Assembly (NCBI GenBank): GCA_009778055.1
Contig: WRKN01000103.1
Coordinates: 1 to 8,485, forward strand
Direction: 5' to 3'
DNA length: 8,485 nucleotides
Source: Synergistaceae bacterium
GTDB lineage: Bacteria > Synergistota > Synergistia > Synergistales > Aminobacteriaceae
The first letter of the stretch is position 1. Each line of letters starts with the position of its first letter. The position numbers and the translations under genes were made by a program. The notes under the pieces are model-generated. The model saw nothing but the letters and a program-made list of their open reading frames with translations, was not told the DNA's origin and searched no databases. Below are positions 1 through 7,016 of the stretch, one piece after another.

Positions 1-201
1 CCAATTGTGTTAAAACCATCGAAAGGCTTTTTGATAGGACGTGCGAGGCGTATGTCGTGTGATTGCAAGGCTTCATGTGATTTTGGGGAAACGGGCGGCA
101 GGACAAGGTGAATTCCGGCGAAGCCGGAAGATATGCAGACGACCCGCGAGGAAGGAGCGGAGTCGGTCGCTTAGATTCTTCACCAGAAGGCCCCTTGGGG
201 G

Positions 202-215
202 TTGCCGCCCCTACG
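202..215 (-). repeat. Inverted copy of the CGTAGGGGCGGCAA repeat core
   Basis: TTGCCGCCCCTACG is the exact reverse complement of the 14-mer at 262-275, so the two form an inverted pair 46 bp apart. Read on the minus strand, this copy begins ACCGTAGGGGCGGCAACC. That closely matches the head of the third unit at 318-335 (ACCGTAGGGGACGCACACC), which suggests one repeat family in both orientations. Confidence 0.7.
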
Positions 216-261
216 GTGATGGTCGAGAATATTTCCATGCGGGCGAGGGCGCAAATCCGGG

Positions 262-286
262 CGTAGGGGCGGCAATCTGCCGCCCG
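262..286 (+). repeat. Palindromic repeat unit (CGTAGGGG type)
   Basis: The unit contains a perfect 8-bp hairpin: GGGCGGCA (267-274), loop ATC (275-277), TGCCGCCC (278-285). It is preceded by CGTAG. There is no U-run after it, so it is not a typical intrinsic terminator. It resembles the short dispersed GTAGGGGCG...CGCCC palindromes found between genes of many anaerobes; family membership is inferred. Confidence 0.7.
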
Positions 287-300
287 TGTTTGTCCACGCA

Positions 301-316
301 CACCGGCACACCGGCA
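301..316 (+). repeat. Tandem 8-bp duplication CACCGGCA x2
   Basis: CACCGGCA occurs twice head to tail (301-308 and 309-316), followed by a partial third copy (ACCG). It lies between two palindromic units and may be a junction or slippage product. No function is implied. Confidence 0.6.
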
Positions 317-317
317 A

Positions 318-346
318 CCGTAGGGGACGCACACCCGGGCGTCCCG
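318..346 (+). repeat. Second palindromic repeat unit (CGTAGGGGACG type)
   Basis: The stem is GGGACGC (324-330) with GCGTCCC (339-345) around an 8-nt loop, and it is preceded by CCGTAG like the unit at 262. The head is conserved but the stem is changed in a compensated way (GGCGG becomes GACGC with matching partner). This is what a repeat under selection for pairing would show. Confidence 0.6.
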
Positions 347-412
347 TCCACTTGCATATCCATTTATAATATAGTATGGTATAAGTAACCTATAAAATTT
401 ATGGAGTCTGCC

Positions 413-490
413 ATGTCGTATTATGAAAAAGTAAGCTGCCGGATTGCGATACAGGTGTGTATAGGGCATTTCCCGGACGGGAGGACGTGA
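413..490 (+). CDS. Doubtful 25-residue ORF
   Basis: ATG at 413 follows GGAG (403-406) with 6-nt spacing, and a possible promoter lies upstream (TTGCAT at 352-357, 17-bp spacer, TATGGT at 375-380). The product starts MSYYEKVSCRIAIQV and stops at TGA 488-490. I recognise no family. It could be a real small protein, the stub of a decayed gene, or chance; codon evidence is too short to decide. Confidence 0.15.
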   Translation: MSYYEKVSCRIAIQVCIGHFPDGRT

Positions 491-526
491 GGTTTGTCAG
501 GTGGGGTATGGTTTGAACGTTTGCGT

Positions 527-2557
527 TTATAACAAATCAATCATCTTCTGAAACTCGGCCTCGTCAATCACCCTGACGCCCAGGGTTGCCGCCTTGTCCA
601 GCTTCGAGCCGGCGTTATCTCCCGCCACCACCAGCGACGTTTTGGCGCTGACGCTCTTTGTGGCCTTGCCGCCGTGTTCCCTTACCAGTTTTTCCGCCTC
701 GTCTCTCGTCATGGAGGATATTTCTCCCGTAAACACCACTGTCATTCCGGAGAAAATCCCTTTACGCGGCGCGTTGACCGCTGGGTCGGATTTGGCGGTC
801 AGCGCGGACAAGCCGCTTTCTTCCAGGCGCGCCAGCAGTTTTACGTTTGCCGGGTCGTTGAAAAAAGCCTCGACCGACGAGGCTATAACGGGGCCTATGC
901 CGTCCACGAGCGCCAGTTCGTCCTCCGACACGCTCCGCAGGGTTTCCATTGAACCGAAGTTAGCGGCCAGGATATCCGCCGCTCTTTCCCCGGCGAAACG
1001 AATCCCCAGCGCGGCTATAAAGGCCGAAAGGGGGCGTTTTTTGGATTTTTCTATGAAGTCGATGAGGTTTTGCGCCGACTTTTCCCCCATTCGGTCCAGC
1101 TCCGCTATGTCGTTCACCGTCAGGGAATATAGGTCGGCCAGGTTTTGAATCACCTTTTTCTCTATGAGCTGACCGGCCAGGCTGTCGCCAAGCCCGCGCA
1201 CGTCCATGCCGCCTCGTGAGGCGAAATGGCGCAGCCCCTCCTTCAACTGGGCCGGGCATGAGCTTCGGTTGGGGCATCTTACCGCAGCCTCGCCGGGCAG
1301 GCGCACGGCCTGAGAACCGCATACCGGGCACGACGAGGGCATTTCAAAAGGCGTCTCCGCGCCCGTCCTGGCGTCTTTGTCCACGTCCACTATCTCGGGA
1401 ATTATCTCCCCGGCTTTGTGGACTTTCACCCTGTCGCCGACCCTGACGTCCTTGCGCCGCACCTCGTCTTCGTTGTGCAGCCCGGCGCGCTGCACCGTTG
1501 TTCCGCTCACCCGCACGGGTTCGAGGCTGGCCACGGGAGTCAGCGCCCCCGTGCGTCCCACTGAAATGTCAATGCTCAAGACACGGGTATAGACCGTCTC
1601 AGGCGGGTACTTGAACGCCGCGGCCCACCTGGGGGCGTGAGAGGTAGAGCCAAGCCGGTCCCAGAGGGTCATGTCGTCGAGTTTGACTACCGCGCCGTCT
1701 GTTACGTAATCGAGATCGAAACGCCGCTCGCGCCATTTTTCGATGAACGCGTCAACGTCGTCCATCGTTTCGCAGAAAGCCCAGGCCTCCTGAGTCGGAA
1801 ACCCGAGTTCGGCCAGCCGCCGCAGCGCGTCGCTGTGTTTCACAATACCGTGCTTCTCGGGTTCTACAATATAATATAAAAACATGGAAAGCCCGCGCGA
1901 AGCGGTTATTTTGGAGTCGAGCTGACGCAGGCTGCCGGCCGCCGCGTTGCGCGGGTTGGCGAAAAGCGGCTCGCCGTTTTCCTCGCGGGTTCTGTTCAGT
2001 TCGGCAAACTGCCCGCGCGTGATAAAAACCTCGCCGCGTACGTTCAGCTTTCCGGGCATGACGCCTTTCAGGCGCAACGGCAGATTTTTGACCGTGCGGA
2101 GGTTTTCGGTCACGTCCTCTCCGATTCTCCCGTCCCCACGCGTCGAGCCTCTGACGAACACCCCGTCCTCGTACGTCAAAGATACGGCGAGGCCGTCTAT
2201 TTTCATTTCGCAGACAAACCCGCCTTTTTCGAGGGAGTCCGCGCTAAGGCGCTCGTCAATGCGCGCCCCAAAATCTCTCAGCTCCCCTTCGTCGAACACG
2301 TTATCGAGAGACAGCATGGGATGTTCGTGCTCAACCTTCTCAAACTTTTCCAGCGCCGCGCCGCCCACGCGTTTTGTGGGGGAATCGGCGCCGGCAAATT
2401 CCGGATGAGCGCCCTCCAGTTCGTTGAGTTCACGCAGCATCGCGTCGTATTCCGCGTCGGAAATGACGGGGGCGTCATCTTCATGATAGAGCCGCCCATG
2501 CCGGGCCAGTTGTCCGTAAAGTTCAGCCATGCGGAGTTTTGCGTCGCCAGCGGTCAT
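527..2557 (-). CDS. ligA: NAD+-dependent DNA ligase LigA
   Basis: LigA seals nicks in duplex DNA during replication and repair, using NAD+ as the AMP donor. The 676-residue product has the usual length and domain order. An N-terminal Ia region (H25-E-D-D, then ISDAEYDAM at about 32-40) precedes the adenylation domain, whose catalytic lysine K119 sits in the KIDG motif, with RGDG at 140-143. An OB-fold region (about 320-405) follows. The zinc finger uses C410, C413, C428 and C434. Helix-hairpin-helix repeats span about 445-585, and a C-terminal BRCT domain spans about 598-676. ATG at 2557 is preceded by GAGGTG with 8-nt spacing. The gene stands alone, without the pcrA that often precedes it in Firmicutes, and diverges from veg across about 180 bp. 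Nothing appears broken. Confidence 0.98.
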   Translation of the reverse strand: MTAGDAKLRMAELYGQLARHGRLYHEDDAPVISDAEYDAMLRELNELEGAHPEFAGADSPTKRVGGAALEKFEKVEHEHPMLSLDNVFDEGELRDFGARIDERLSADSLEKGGFVCEMKIDGLAVSLTYEDGVFVRGSTRGDGRIGEDVTENLRTVKNLPLRLKGVMPGKLNVRGEVFITRGQFAELNRTREENGEPLFANPRNAAAGSLRQLDSKITASRGLSMFLYYIVEPEKHGIVKHSDALRRLAELGFPTQEAWAFCETMDDVDAFIEKWRERRFDLDYVTDGAVVKLDDMTLWDRLGSTSHAPRWAAAFKYPPETVYTRVLSIDISVGRTGALTPVASLEPVRVSGTTVQRAGLHNEDEVRRKDVRVGDRVKVHKAGEIIPEIVDVDKDARTGAETPFEMPSSCPVCGSQAVRLPGEAAVRCPNRSSCPAQLKEGLRHFASRGGMDVRGLGDSLAGQLIEKKVIQNLADLYSLTVNDIAELDRMGEKSAQNLIDFIEKSKKRPLSAFIAALGIRFAGERAADILAANFGSMETLRSVSEDELALVDGIGPVIASSVEAFFNDPANVKLLARLEESGLSALTAKSDPAVNAPRKGIFSGMTVVFTGEISSMTRDEAEKLVREHGGKATKSVSAKTSLVVAGDNAGSKLDKAATLGVRVIDEAEFQKMIDLL

Positions 2558-2572
2558 TGCCGAATCACCTCA

Positions 2573-2585
2573 CCTGAAATTCAGG
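2573..2585. promoter_or_regulatory. 13-bp palindrome just upstream of the ligA ribosome binding site
   Basis: CCTGAAATTCAGG has 6-bp arms around a single central base and lies 15 bp upstream of the ligA ATG, directly next to its Shine-Dalgarno sequence. It could be a small operator or a leader hairpin. A chance palindrome is equally possible. Confidence 0.25.
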
Positions 2586-2683
2586 ATAACATGAGTTTGA
2601 AAAATATGCGCCGCCCATTGATAAATTCGTTTTTTGAAAACGCGGACCGGCATGTGCTAAGGGCTTAGAGTTTGCTTGTTTAT

Positions 2684-2712
2684 TTGTTTTTTCGGCTCTT
2701 CTATGCTAACAT
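2684..2712 (+). promoter_or_regulatory. Putative promoter of veg
   Basis: TTGTTT (2684-2689), a 17-bp spacer and TAACAT (2707-2712) lie 24 bp upstream of the veg ATG, giving a short leader of about 18 nt that includes the ribosome binding site. The match to the sigma-70 consensus is only partial. Confidence 0.35.
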
Positions 2713-2736
2713 TATCCACAAAAGGAAGTGAGATTT

Positions 2737-2970
2737 ATGCTAAGAACTCTTACGTCTATAAAGGACGAAATCGTAACCTACAAAGGGCAAAAAGTCAAAT
2801 GCCGCACGTCAAAAGGGCGCAACAAGATGGAAGTGACGCATGGGGTTGTCGTGAACGTGTACCCGAAGATATTTACGATGTATGTGGAATCCAAGTCGAG
2901 TACGGTGTCGTACAGCTATGCGGAGATACTGACCAGGGAAGTGGAGCTTGAGGTAGTCCCCTCGATCTGA
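2737..2970 (+). CDS. veg: Veg family protein
   Basis: This 77-residue protein matches the Veg family (formerly DUF1021). In Bacillus subtilis, Veg is a small, highly expressed cytoplasmic protein that stimulates biofilm formation; its biochemical role is not settled. Recognisable parts are MLRTLTSIKDEI at the start, the basic stretch KGQKVKCRTSKGRNK, and the segment GVVVNVYPKIFTMYVE, a likely small beta-barrel strand pair. I chose ATG at 2737 over the in-frame GTG at 2728, because AAGGAAGTG (2722-2730) is a good ribosome binding site with 6-nt spacing and the GTG lies inside it. The gene diverges from ligA and is followed by its own terminator. In many Firmicutes veg lies elsewhere, so the neighbourhood says little about function. 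Confidence 0.93.
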   Translation: MLRTLTSIKDEIVTYKGQKVKCRTSKGRNKMEVTHGVVVNVYPKIFTMYVESKSSTVSYSYAEILTREVELEVVPSI

Positions 2971-2992
2971 ACGGATCCGAGATAGTTAACGA

Positions 2993-3024
2993 ACGGCTCC
3001 TGGTGAGAACCGGGGGCCGTTTTG
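2993..3024 (+). terminator. Rho-independent terminator after veg
   Basis: An 11-bp stem (2993-3003 with 3010-3020, two G-T wobbles) closes a TGAGAA loop and is followed by TTTT (3020-3023). The U-run is short, so some readthrough into the DUF1015 gene is possible. Confidence 0.7.
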
Positions 3025-3041
3025 CGTTATACCGCCGAAAA

Positions 3042-3062
3042 TTTGAATTTTGAATTTTGAAT
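3042..3062 (+). repeat. Three tandem TTTGAAT heptamers
   Basis: TTTGAAT is repeated three times without mismatch, ending 4 bases before the ribosome binding site of the DUF1015 gene. The period is 7, so it would vary by slippage and change spacing upstream of the gene. It may act as an AT-rich upstream element; no promoter match is convincing here. Confidence 0.6.
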
Positions 3063-3081
3063 TACAGAAAGGATGGCGACA

Positions 3082-4320
3082 ATGGCAACGATAAGACCTT
3101 TCAGAGGCGTCCGCCCCAAGGAAGAATACGCTGTATCCGTGGCCGCTTTGCCCTATGACGTATTGAACAGCGAAGAGGCCGGAGCGATGGCGGCGGGCAA
3201 TCCCCATTCCTTCCTTCACGTGGACAAGTCGGAAATTGACCTGGCGCCGGACATAGACCTTTACGACGACCGGGTCTACGAAAAAGCCGCTGAAAACCTG
3301 CGGAAGATGATCGCAGACGGGATTCTGCGCCGGGACGAGTCGCCCATGTTCTATATCTACGCCGTCACAATGGACGGCAGGACACAGACAGGTGTCGTAG
3401 TATGCGCCGCCGTCGATGAATATCTGGACGGAACGATCAGAAAGCACGAATTGACCCGGGAAGACAAGGAAAAAGACAGAGTCCGTCACGTGGAAACCTG
3501 CAACGCTCAAACGGGGCCGATTTTTATGACCTACCGAGCCCAAAGCGGCGTAAACGAATCAATCAACTCATGGACTCAGGGCCATTCCCCTGTGTATGAC
3601 TTTGTGTCGGAGGACGGCGTCGGACACCAGGTATGGTTGTTGTCGGATCCGGGGGCAATGGCGGATTTACAGGCCCTTTTCAGGCAAGTGCCCCGCCTGT
3701 ATATCGCCGACGGGCATCACAGGAACGCCGCCGCCGCCAAGGTGGCGCTCAAGCGCCGGGAGAATGTTCGGAATGACGGTCAGGACGCGGAATACAATTA
3801 TTATCTGGCCGTGCTGTTTCCTCACGACCAGTTATATATAATGGACTACAACCGGGTGGTGAAAGATCTCAACGGTATGTCTCAGGCGGAGTGGATGAAA
3901 AAGGTTGAGGAAAAATTTCTCGTTACTCCCAGTCCGGATGGCAAACCCCCCGCTGTCCACAGCTTCGGTATGTATCTCGATGGGAAGTGGCATCTGCTGC
4001 GGGTCAAAGACAGCCTGATTCCAAACGATCCGCTGGAGGCGCTGGACGTGTCCATTCTGCAAAACATGCTGCTGGAGCCGGTTCTGGGAATCGAAGATCC
4101 CAGAACCAGCAAGCGTATTGATTTTGTGGGCGGTATGCGAGGTCTGAAGGAGTTGGAAAAACGTGTGGATTCCGGTGAAATGGCCGTGGCCTTTGCCCTG
4201 TATCCCACGTCTTTGGAGGAGTTGTTTGCCGTGGTTGACGCCGGTAAGATCATGCCGCCGAAATCCACGTGGTTCGAGCCGAAACTCCGCAGCGGGTTGT
4301 TTATTCACCTGTTGGACTGA
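3082..4320 (+). CDS. DUF1015 family protein
   Basis: The 412-residue product belongs to the conserved DUF1015 family (COG4198), usual length about 400-430. Diagnostic segments are ATIRPFRGVRP at the N-terminus, LPYDV near residue 24, NPHSFLHV near 40-47, RKHELTREDKEKDR near 120-133, GPIFMTY near 145, and YIADGHHRNAAA near 207-218. I chose ATG at 3082 over ATG at 3073, because AGAAAGGA (3066-3073) is then spaced 8 nt away and family members typically begin M-A-T-I-R-P-F; the earlier ATG overlaps the Shine-Dalgarno. No signal peptide or membrane segment is seen, so the protein is cytoplasmic. The family often lies near serine biosynthesis genes in Clostridia. Its GHHR motif recalls the phosphate-binding motif of ParB/sulfiredoxin-fold enzymes such as the free serine kinases SerK and SbnI. 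A serine-kinase role is therefore plausible but inferred. No serine genes are present here. Confidence 0.9.
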   Translation: MATIRPFRGVRPKEEYAVSVAALPYDVLNSEEAGAMAAGNPHSFLHVDKSEIDLAPDIDLYDDRVYEKAAENLRKMIADGILRRDESPMFYIYAVTMDGRTQTGVVVCAAVDEYLDGTIRKHELTREDKEKDRVRHVETCNAQTGPIFMTYRAQSGVNESINSWTQGHSPVYDFVSEDGVGHQVWLLSDPGAMADLQALFRQVPRLYIADGHHRNAAAAKVALKRRENVRNDGQDAEYNYYLAVLFPHDQLYIMDYNRVVKDLNGMSQAEWMKKVEEKFLVTPSPDGKPPAVHSFGMYLDGKWHLLRVKDSLIPNDPLEALDVSILQNMLLEPVLGIEDPRTSKRIDFVGGMRGLKELEKRVDSGEMAVAFALYPTSLEELFAVVDAGKIMPPKSTWFEPKLRSGLFIHLLD

Positions 4321-4327
4321 CACTAAG

Positions 4328-5413
4328 TCACGCCACTTCTATTATGCCTTTTCCCGGCGCCTGTGCCTGCATAAACTCTCCGATTACGGCGGCGCGGATG
4401 AATCCGGCGGCGCGGCAGGCCGCCAGTATTTCCCCGGCGCGGGGGGGAGGCGCGGCCAAGAGCAGCCCTCCCGACGTCTGAGGGTCGAACAGGATTTCTG
4501 CCTCGGCGGGGGAGTACCCTTTGTCAATCTTTACCCTGCCGGCGTACGCCCCGCGGTTTCTTTTCGCCCCTCCGCCGCCTCCGCAGGCCAGCTTGAGCAA
4601 GTCTGTCAAAAGCGGCACGTCCCGCAGGAACAAGCGGAGGCTTAACTGCTCTCCTCCGTCCTCCGCGTTCAGCATGTCCAAAATATGCCCGGCCAATCCA
4701 AAGCCTGTTACGTCCGTGGCGGCGTGAACGGCGCGGAGAAGGTCGTCCGGCATCTTGGACGGGACGTCGTTGAGTGTGGTCATCCAGCGCGCGGCGTCGG
4801 TAAAGGACTCCGCGTTTTCCGTCACTCCGGCCTTGAGGGCCGCCGCGGCTATTCCCGTTCCCACCGGCTTGGTGAGGATCAGCAGGTCGCCGGCGTGGGC
4901 GCCTGTCGTGCGCCATACGCTGTCTTCGTTAACCTCGCCGTACACGACCAGTCCGTACTTTGGTTCATTGTCCATCACGCTGTGCCCTCCGGCCAGAAAT
5001 GTTCCGGCCTCGCGAGCCTTGGAAAATCCGCCCTCCAGGATTTTTTTCAAAACGTCAAGCGGGAGTTCCTGCGTCGGGAACGCAACCACGTTCAGAGCGA
5101 CAACCGGCCGGCCCCCCATTGCGAACACGTCGCTTATCGAGTTGGCCGCGGCAATCTGCCCCCAGACATAGGGGTCGTCAACGACGGGGGTGATGAAATC
5201 GACTGTCAGTATTCCAAGGCGTTTGTCGTCGATTTTCCATAAAGCTGCGTCTTCCCCGCAGCCCCAATCCGCCAGTATACGGTCGTCCTTTACCTGCGGG
5301 ATTCCCGCCAGAATTTGAGCCAGGTCCCCTGGCCCTATCTTAGCCGCTCACCCGCCGCAGCCCGAAAGCCCGGTAAGCCGGATTTGCCCCGCCTTTTCAG
5401 ATGAAACGCTCAT
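4328..5413 (-). CDS. selD: Selenide, water dikinase SelD, selenocysteine-containing
   Basis: SelD makes selenophosphate from selenide and ATP, the selenium donor for selenocysteine (and selenouridine) synthesis. Without recoding, the ORF appears as 266 residues from a GTG at 5128, lacking the N-terminal active site. The frame is in fact open up to 5347, meets TGA (5350-5348), and continues to ATG 5413, giving 361 residues with Sec at position 22 in LSGCGG-U-AAKIGPG. U22 and K25 align with the catalytic Cys17 and Lys20 of E. coli SelD. Likely Mg/ATP ligands D55, N91, D95 and D234 (ATDVTGFGL) are present, as are AMGGRP (98-103), AGGHS (141-145) and DPQTSGG (310-316). AAGGGGGAG lies about 9 nt upstream of the ATG, starting right at the asparaginase stop 18 bp away, so the gene is probably cotranscribed and translationally linked. 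The terminal stop is also TGA. Confidence 0.95.
5317..5350 (-). promoter_or_regulatory. UGA(Sec) codon with putative bacterial SECIS hairpin in selD
   Basis: On the minus strand the TGA at 5350-5348 is followed by 12 nt and then an 8-bp stem: GGGCCAGG (5335-5328), loop GGA (5327-5325), CCTGGCTC (5324-5317). One pair is G-U. The loop starts 20 nt after the UGA and has G in its first two positions. Both fit the published bacterial SECIS consensus (short apical loop with an early G, roughly 16-37 nt from UGA). SelB would bind this element to insert Sec. Confidence 0.85.
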
Positions 5414-5431
5414 GCCCCCACACTCCCCCTT

Positions 5432-6442
5432 CTAAACGTCGTCGCACAGGTTGAAGCACAGACTTTCTTTCAAATTTTTACCGCCAAGGACGGGGAGGAG
5501 CAGCATCAGTTTCACCAGAAGCGCCTCGCGCGTCATGCCCTGCGCGGAAATGACGCCCAGGTCCACGGCCTTCCTGCCGACTTCATATATGGACGCGTCA
5601 GTTCCGCCGAAAGGGGATTGAGAGCGCAGGATAAAGGGTATGCCGGATGACAGGCCGTTTTTTATGGGCCCCAGGAGGTTTTCCCCCATATAAGGAACGC
5701 CTCCCAGGCCAAACCCCTCCAGAACCACGGCCTTGGGAGCGGCGGCCGTCACCGCGTCCAGCCATGCGGCCTTCATTCCCGGAAAAATAGGCACAAGCGC
5801 GATGTTCGTTTCCAGCTCCGGCTCCGGCGTACCGCTCCAGGGGCCGCCGCCTTGAAATTTGGGGAAATGGGGCGTAAGCCACGCGACTTTGTGACTGCCC
5901 TTGTCCATCATTTCACCCAAAATAGGGTAATCCACGCTTACGAAGGCTTTTTTCCGCCGGCTGTCGATCTTGGCGGTTTTCGGCCCATGAATCAAAGTAT
6001 CGGCGAAAGCTATGCTTACCCCTTTACGTTTGTACATTGCCAGTTGCAGGGCAAACTGAAACGCGGCGAAAATGTTGTCCGGCGCGTCGCTTCCGGGTTC
6101 GCCGGGCGGCATCATGGAGCCCGTGAGCACAATGGGGATTTCCACGTCGGAAAGCAGGTAGGAGAGCGCCGCGGCAGTCCAGGCAACAGTGTCCGTGCCG
6201 TGCAGCAAAATGACGGCGTCGGCGCCGGAGGAGCGTACGCTCTTTGCCATATTGAGCCAGTCGTGAGGGTTTATGTTGGAGCTGTCCTTGGAAAAAAGAT
6301 CAGTGATTTCCAAATCGTGCTCGAAACCCATCAGAAGCGGGCAGAATTCAAGAAGCTGCTCTCCCGTTAACGCGGGAACCAGCCCCTTTTCGGACGAAAC
6401 AGACGCTATCGTTCCGCCGGTGGATATAAGCAAGAATTTCAT
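5432..6442 (-). CDS. ansA: L-asparaginase, type I (AnsA-like)
   Basis: The enzyme hydrolyses L-asparagine to aspartate and ammonia. The 336-residue product has the length of cytoplasmic AnsA-type enzymes. It carries both family signatures: STGGTIAS with catalytic T11, and LLHGTDTVAWTAAAL with T83-D84. The conserved lysine is probably K157 in HGPKTAKIDSRRKKAF. GFGLGGVPY and SQSPFGGTD fit the C-terminal domain. There is no signal peptide, so it acts in the cytoplasm and serves amino acid use rather than periplasmic scavenging. ATG 6442 follows AAGGAG with 7-nt spacing. It lies 19 bp after the upstream exported-protein gene and 18 bp before selD, within one probable operon. Substrate preference (Asn versus Gln) cannot be read from sequence. 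The related GatD subunit is another possibility, but no GatE partner is here. Confidence 0.93.
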   Translation of the reverse strand: MKFLLISTGGTIASVSSEKGLVPALTGEQLLEFCPLLMGFEHDLEITDLFSKDSSNINPHDWLNMAKSVRSSGADAVILLHGTDTVAWTAAALSYLLSDVEIPIVLTGSMMPPGEPGSDAPDNIFAAFQFALQLAMYKRKGVSIAFADTLIHGPKTAKIDSRRKKAFVSVDYPILGEMMDKGSHKVAWLTPHFPKFQGGGPWSGTPEPELETNIALVPIFPGMKAAWLDAVTAAAPKAVVLEGFGLGGVPYMGENLLGPIKNGLSSGIPFILRSQSPFGGTDASIYEVGRKAVDLGVISAQGMTREALLVKLMLLLPVLGGKNLKESLCFNLCDDV

Positions 6443-6461
6443 GGCATAACTCCTTAGTTGT

Positions 6462-7016
6462 TCATTTCGTGTAGTTGTAAATGATGCGGATAGGGCGTCC
6501 GCTTGGGGAATCGCCCGGGAAGCGGCTGGTGTTTTCCGGGTAGTAGGAAAGCGTGATGATGGTGTTCTTATTGGGTTTCCATGTGCTTTGCTGCGTAAAC
6601 CGCCCCCTGACCCTCACGCTTTGAAGCGCGCGTTCGTCCGTTCTTCCGAAGCGCGCGTTGTAAGCAGCGCGTAAAGCGTTATAAAACGCTTCGTCCGACG
6701 CGGAATTGCCGGAACTGGCGAGATAGGCCGCCTTATGGTTCAATCCCCCTTTGTGGGTGAAGCCGAACATGAAAATGGCCGACCTGTGCTCGAATGTGCC
6801 CTTCATGTTGAGCTTTCCGTCGCGGAGGAAATCAAGGGCAACCGCGCCGCTGTTCTCCATCCGTTTCTGCGTGCGCGCGGCGGAAAGGCCGAACGTCGCG
6901 GACATAAACGCCTCCGAGCTGTCATTGGCCCAAACGGCGCTCGAAACAAAAATACTTAAAAATACGGCAGCGGCAAAAATGAAGCGCGCCCGCGCCGGAC
7001 ACGAAAAATACCTCAT
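6462..7016 (-). CDS. Exported protein of unknown function (184 residues)
   Basis: I do not recognise a named family. Residues 1-30 form a signal peptide: basic start (R2, R9, R11), hydrophobic core FIFAAAVFLSIFV and a probable signal peptidase I site after AVWA (30). There is no lipobox. The mature 154 residues begin NDSSEAFMSATFGLSAARTQ. They then alternate strand-like segments (FMFGFTHKGGL) with a helix (FYNALRAAYNARFG) and end in IRIIYNYTK. The layout G-L-S-x-x-x-T near the start and an A-x-Y-x-x-R-F-G helix later recalls small periplasmic alpha/beta domains; this is only a pattern impression. ATG 7016 overlaps the upstream stop as ATGA, implying translational coupling. It precedes the asparaginase gene by 19 bp. 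Confidence 0.85.
   Translation of the reverse strand: MRYFSCPARARFIFAAAVFLSIFVSSAVWANDSSEAFMSATFGLSAARTQKRMENSGAVALDFLRDGKLNMKGTFEHRSAIFMFGFTHKGGLNHKAAYLASSGNSASDEAFYNALRAAYNARFGRTDERALQSVRVRGRFTQQSTWKPNKNTIITLSYYPENTSRFPGDSPSGRPIRIIYNYTK

Larger units (their letters stand above)
1..526. other. Intergenic region with palindromic repeats, no confident gene
   Basis: The 526 bases downstream of ligA contain no ORF I would accept as a gene. A 115-codon frame at 41-388 runs straight through the palindromic repeats, has an Arg/Gly/Pro/Cys-rich product of no recognisable family and lacks a ribosome binding site, so I treat it as spurious. The part at about 110-190 (ending TTAGATTCTTCACC) resembles the dispersed intergenic repeats common in some Clostridia and Chloroflexi. 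That resemblance is from memory and not checked. No clear intrinsic terminator for ligA is visible here. Confidence 0.6.

Noticed and set aside
3..62. Possible C-terminal end of a gene entering from the left (NCVKTIERLFDRTCEAYVV then TGA)
   Set aside because: Nineteen codons with no family match; too short to call and the other frames look equally open.
41..388. 115-codon rightward ORF
   Set aside because: It is built across palindromic repeats, has no ribosome binding site and no protein-like composition.
594..1148. 184-codon rightward ORF inside ligA
   Set aside because: Antisense shadow of a complete, well-conserved ligA; no start signals of its own.
2986..3543. 185-codon leftward ORF opposite the DUF1015 gene
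   Set aside because: Its sense partner matches a known family over its full length; this frame has no recognisable motif and ends in the veg terminator.
4328..5128. selD as an N-terminally truncated gene or pseudogene starting at GTG 5128
   Set aside because: No ribosome binding site there, and the upstream frame carries conserved SelD residues, a Sec-site UGA and a SECIS-like hairpin.
4328..5413. TGA reassigned to Trp or Gly genome-wide
   Set aside because: TGA is used as the normal stop of selD, both exported-protein genes, veg and the DUF1015 gene, so only site-specific recoding fits.
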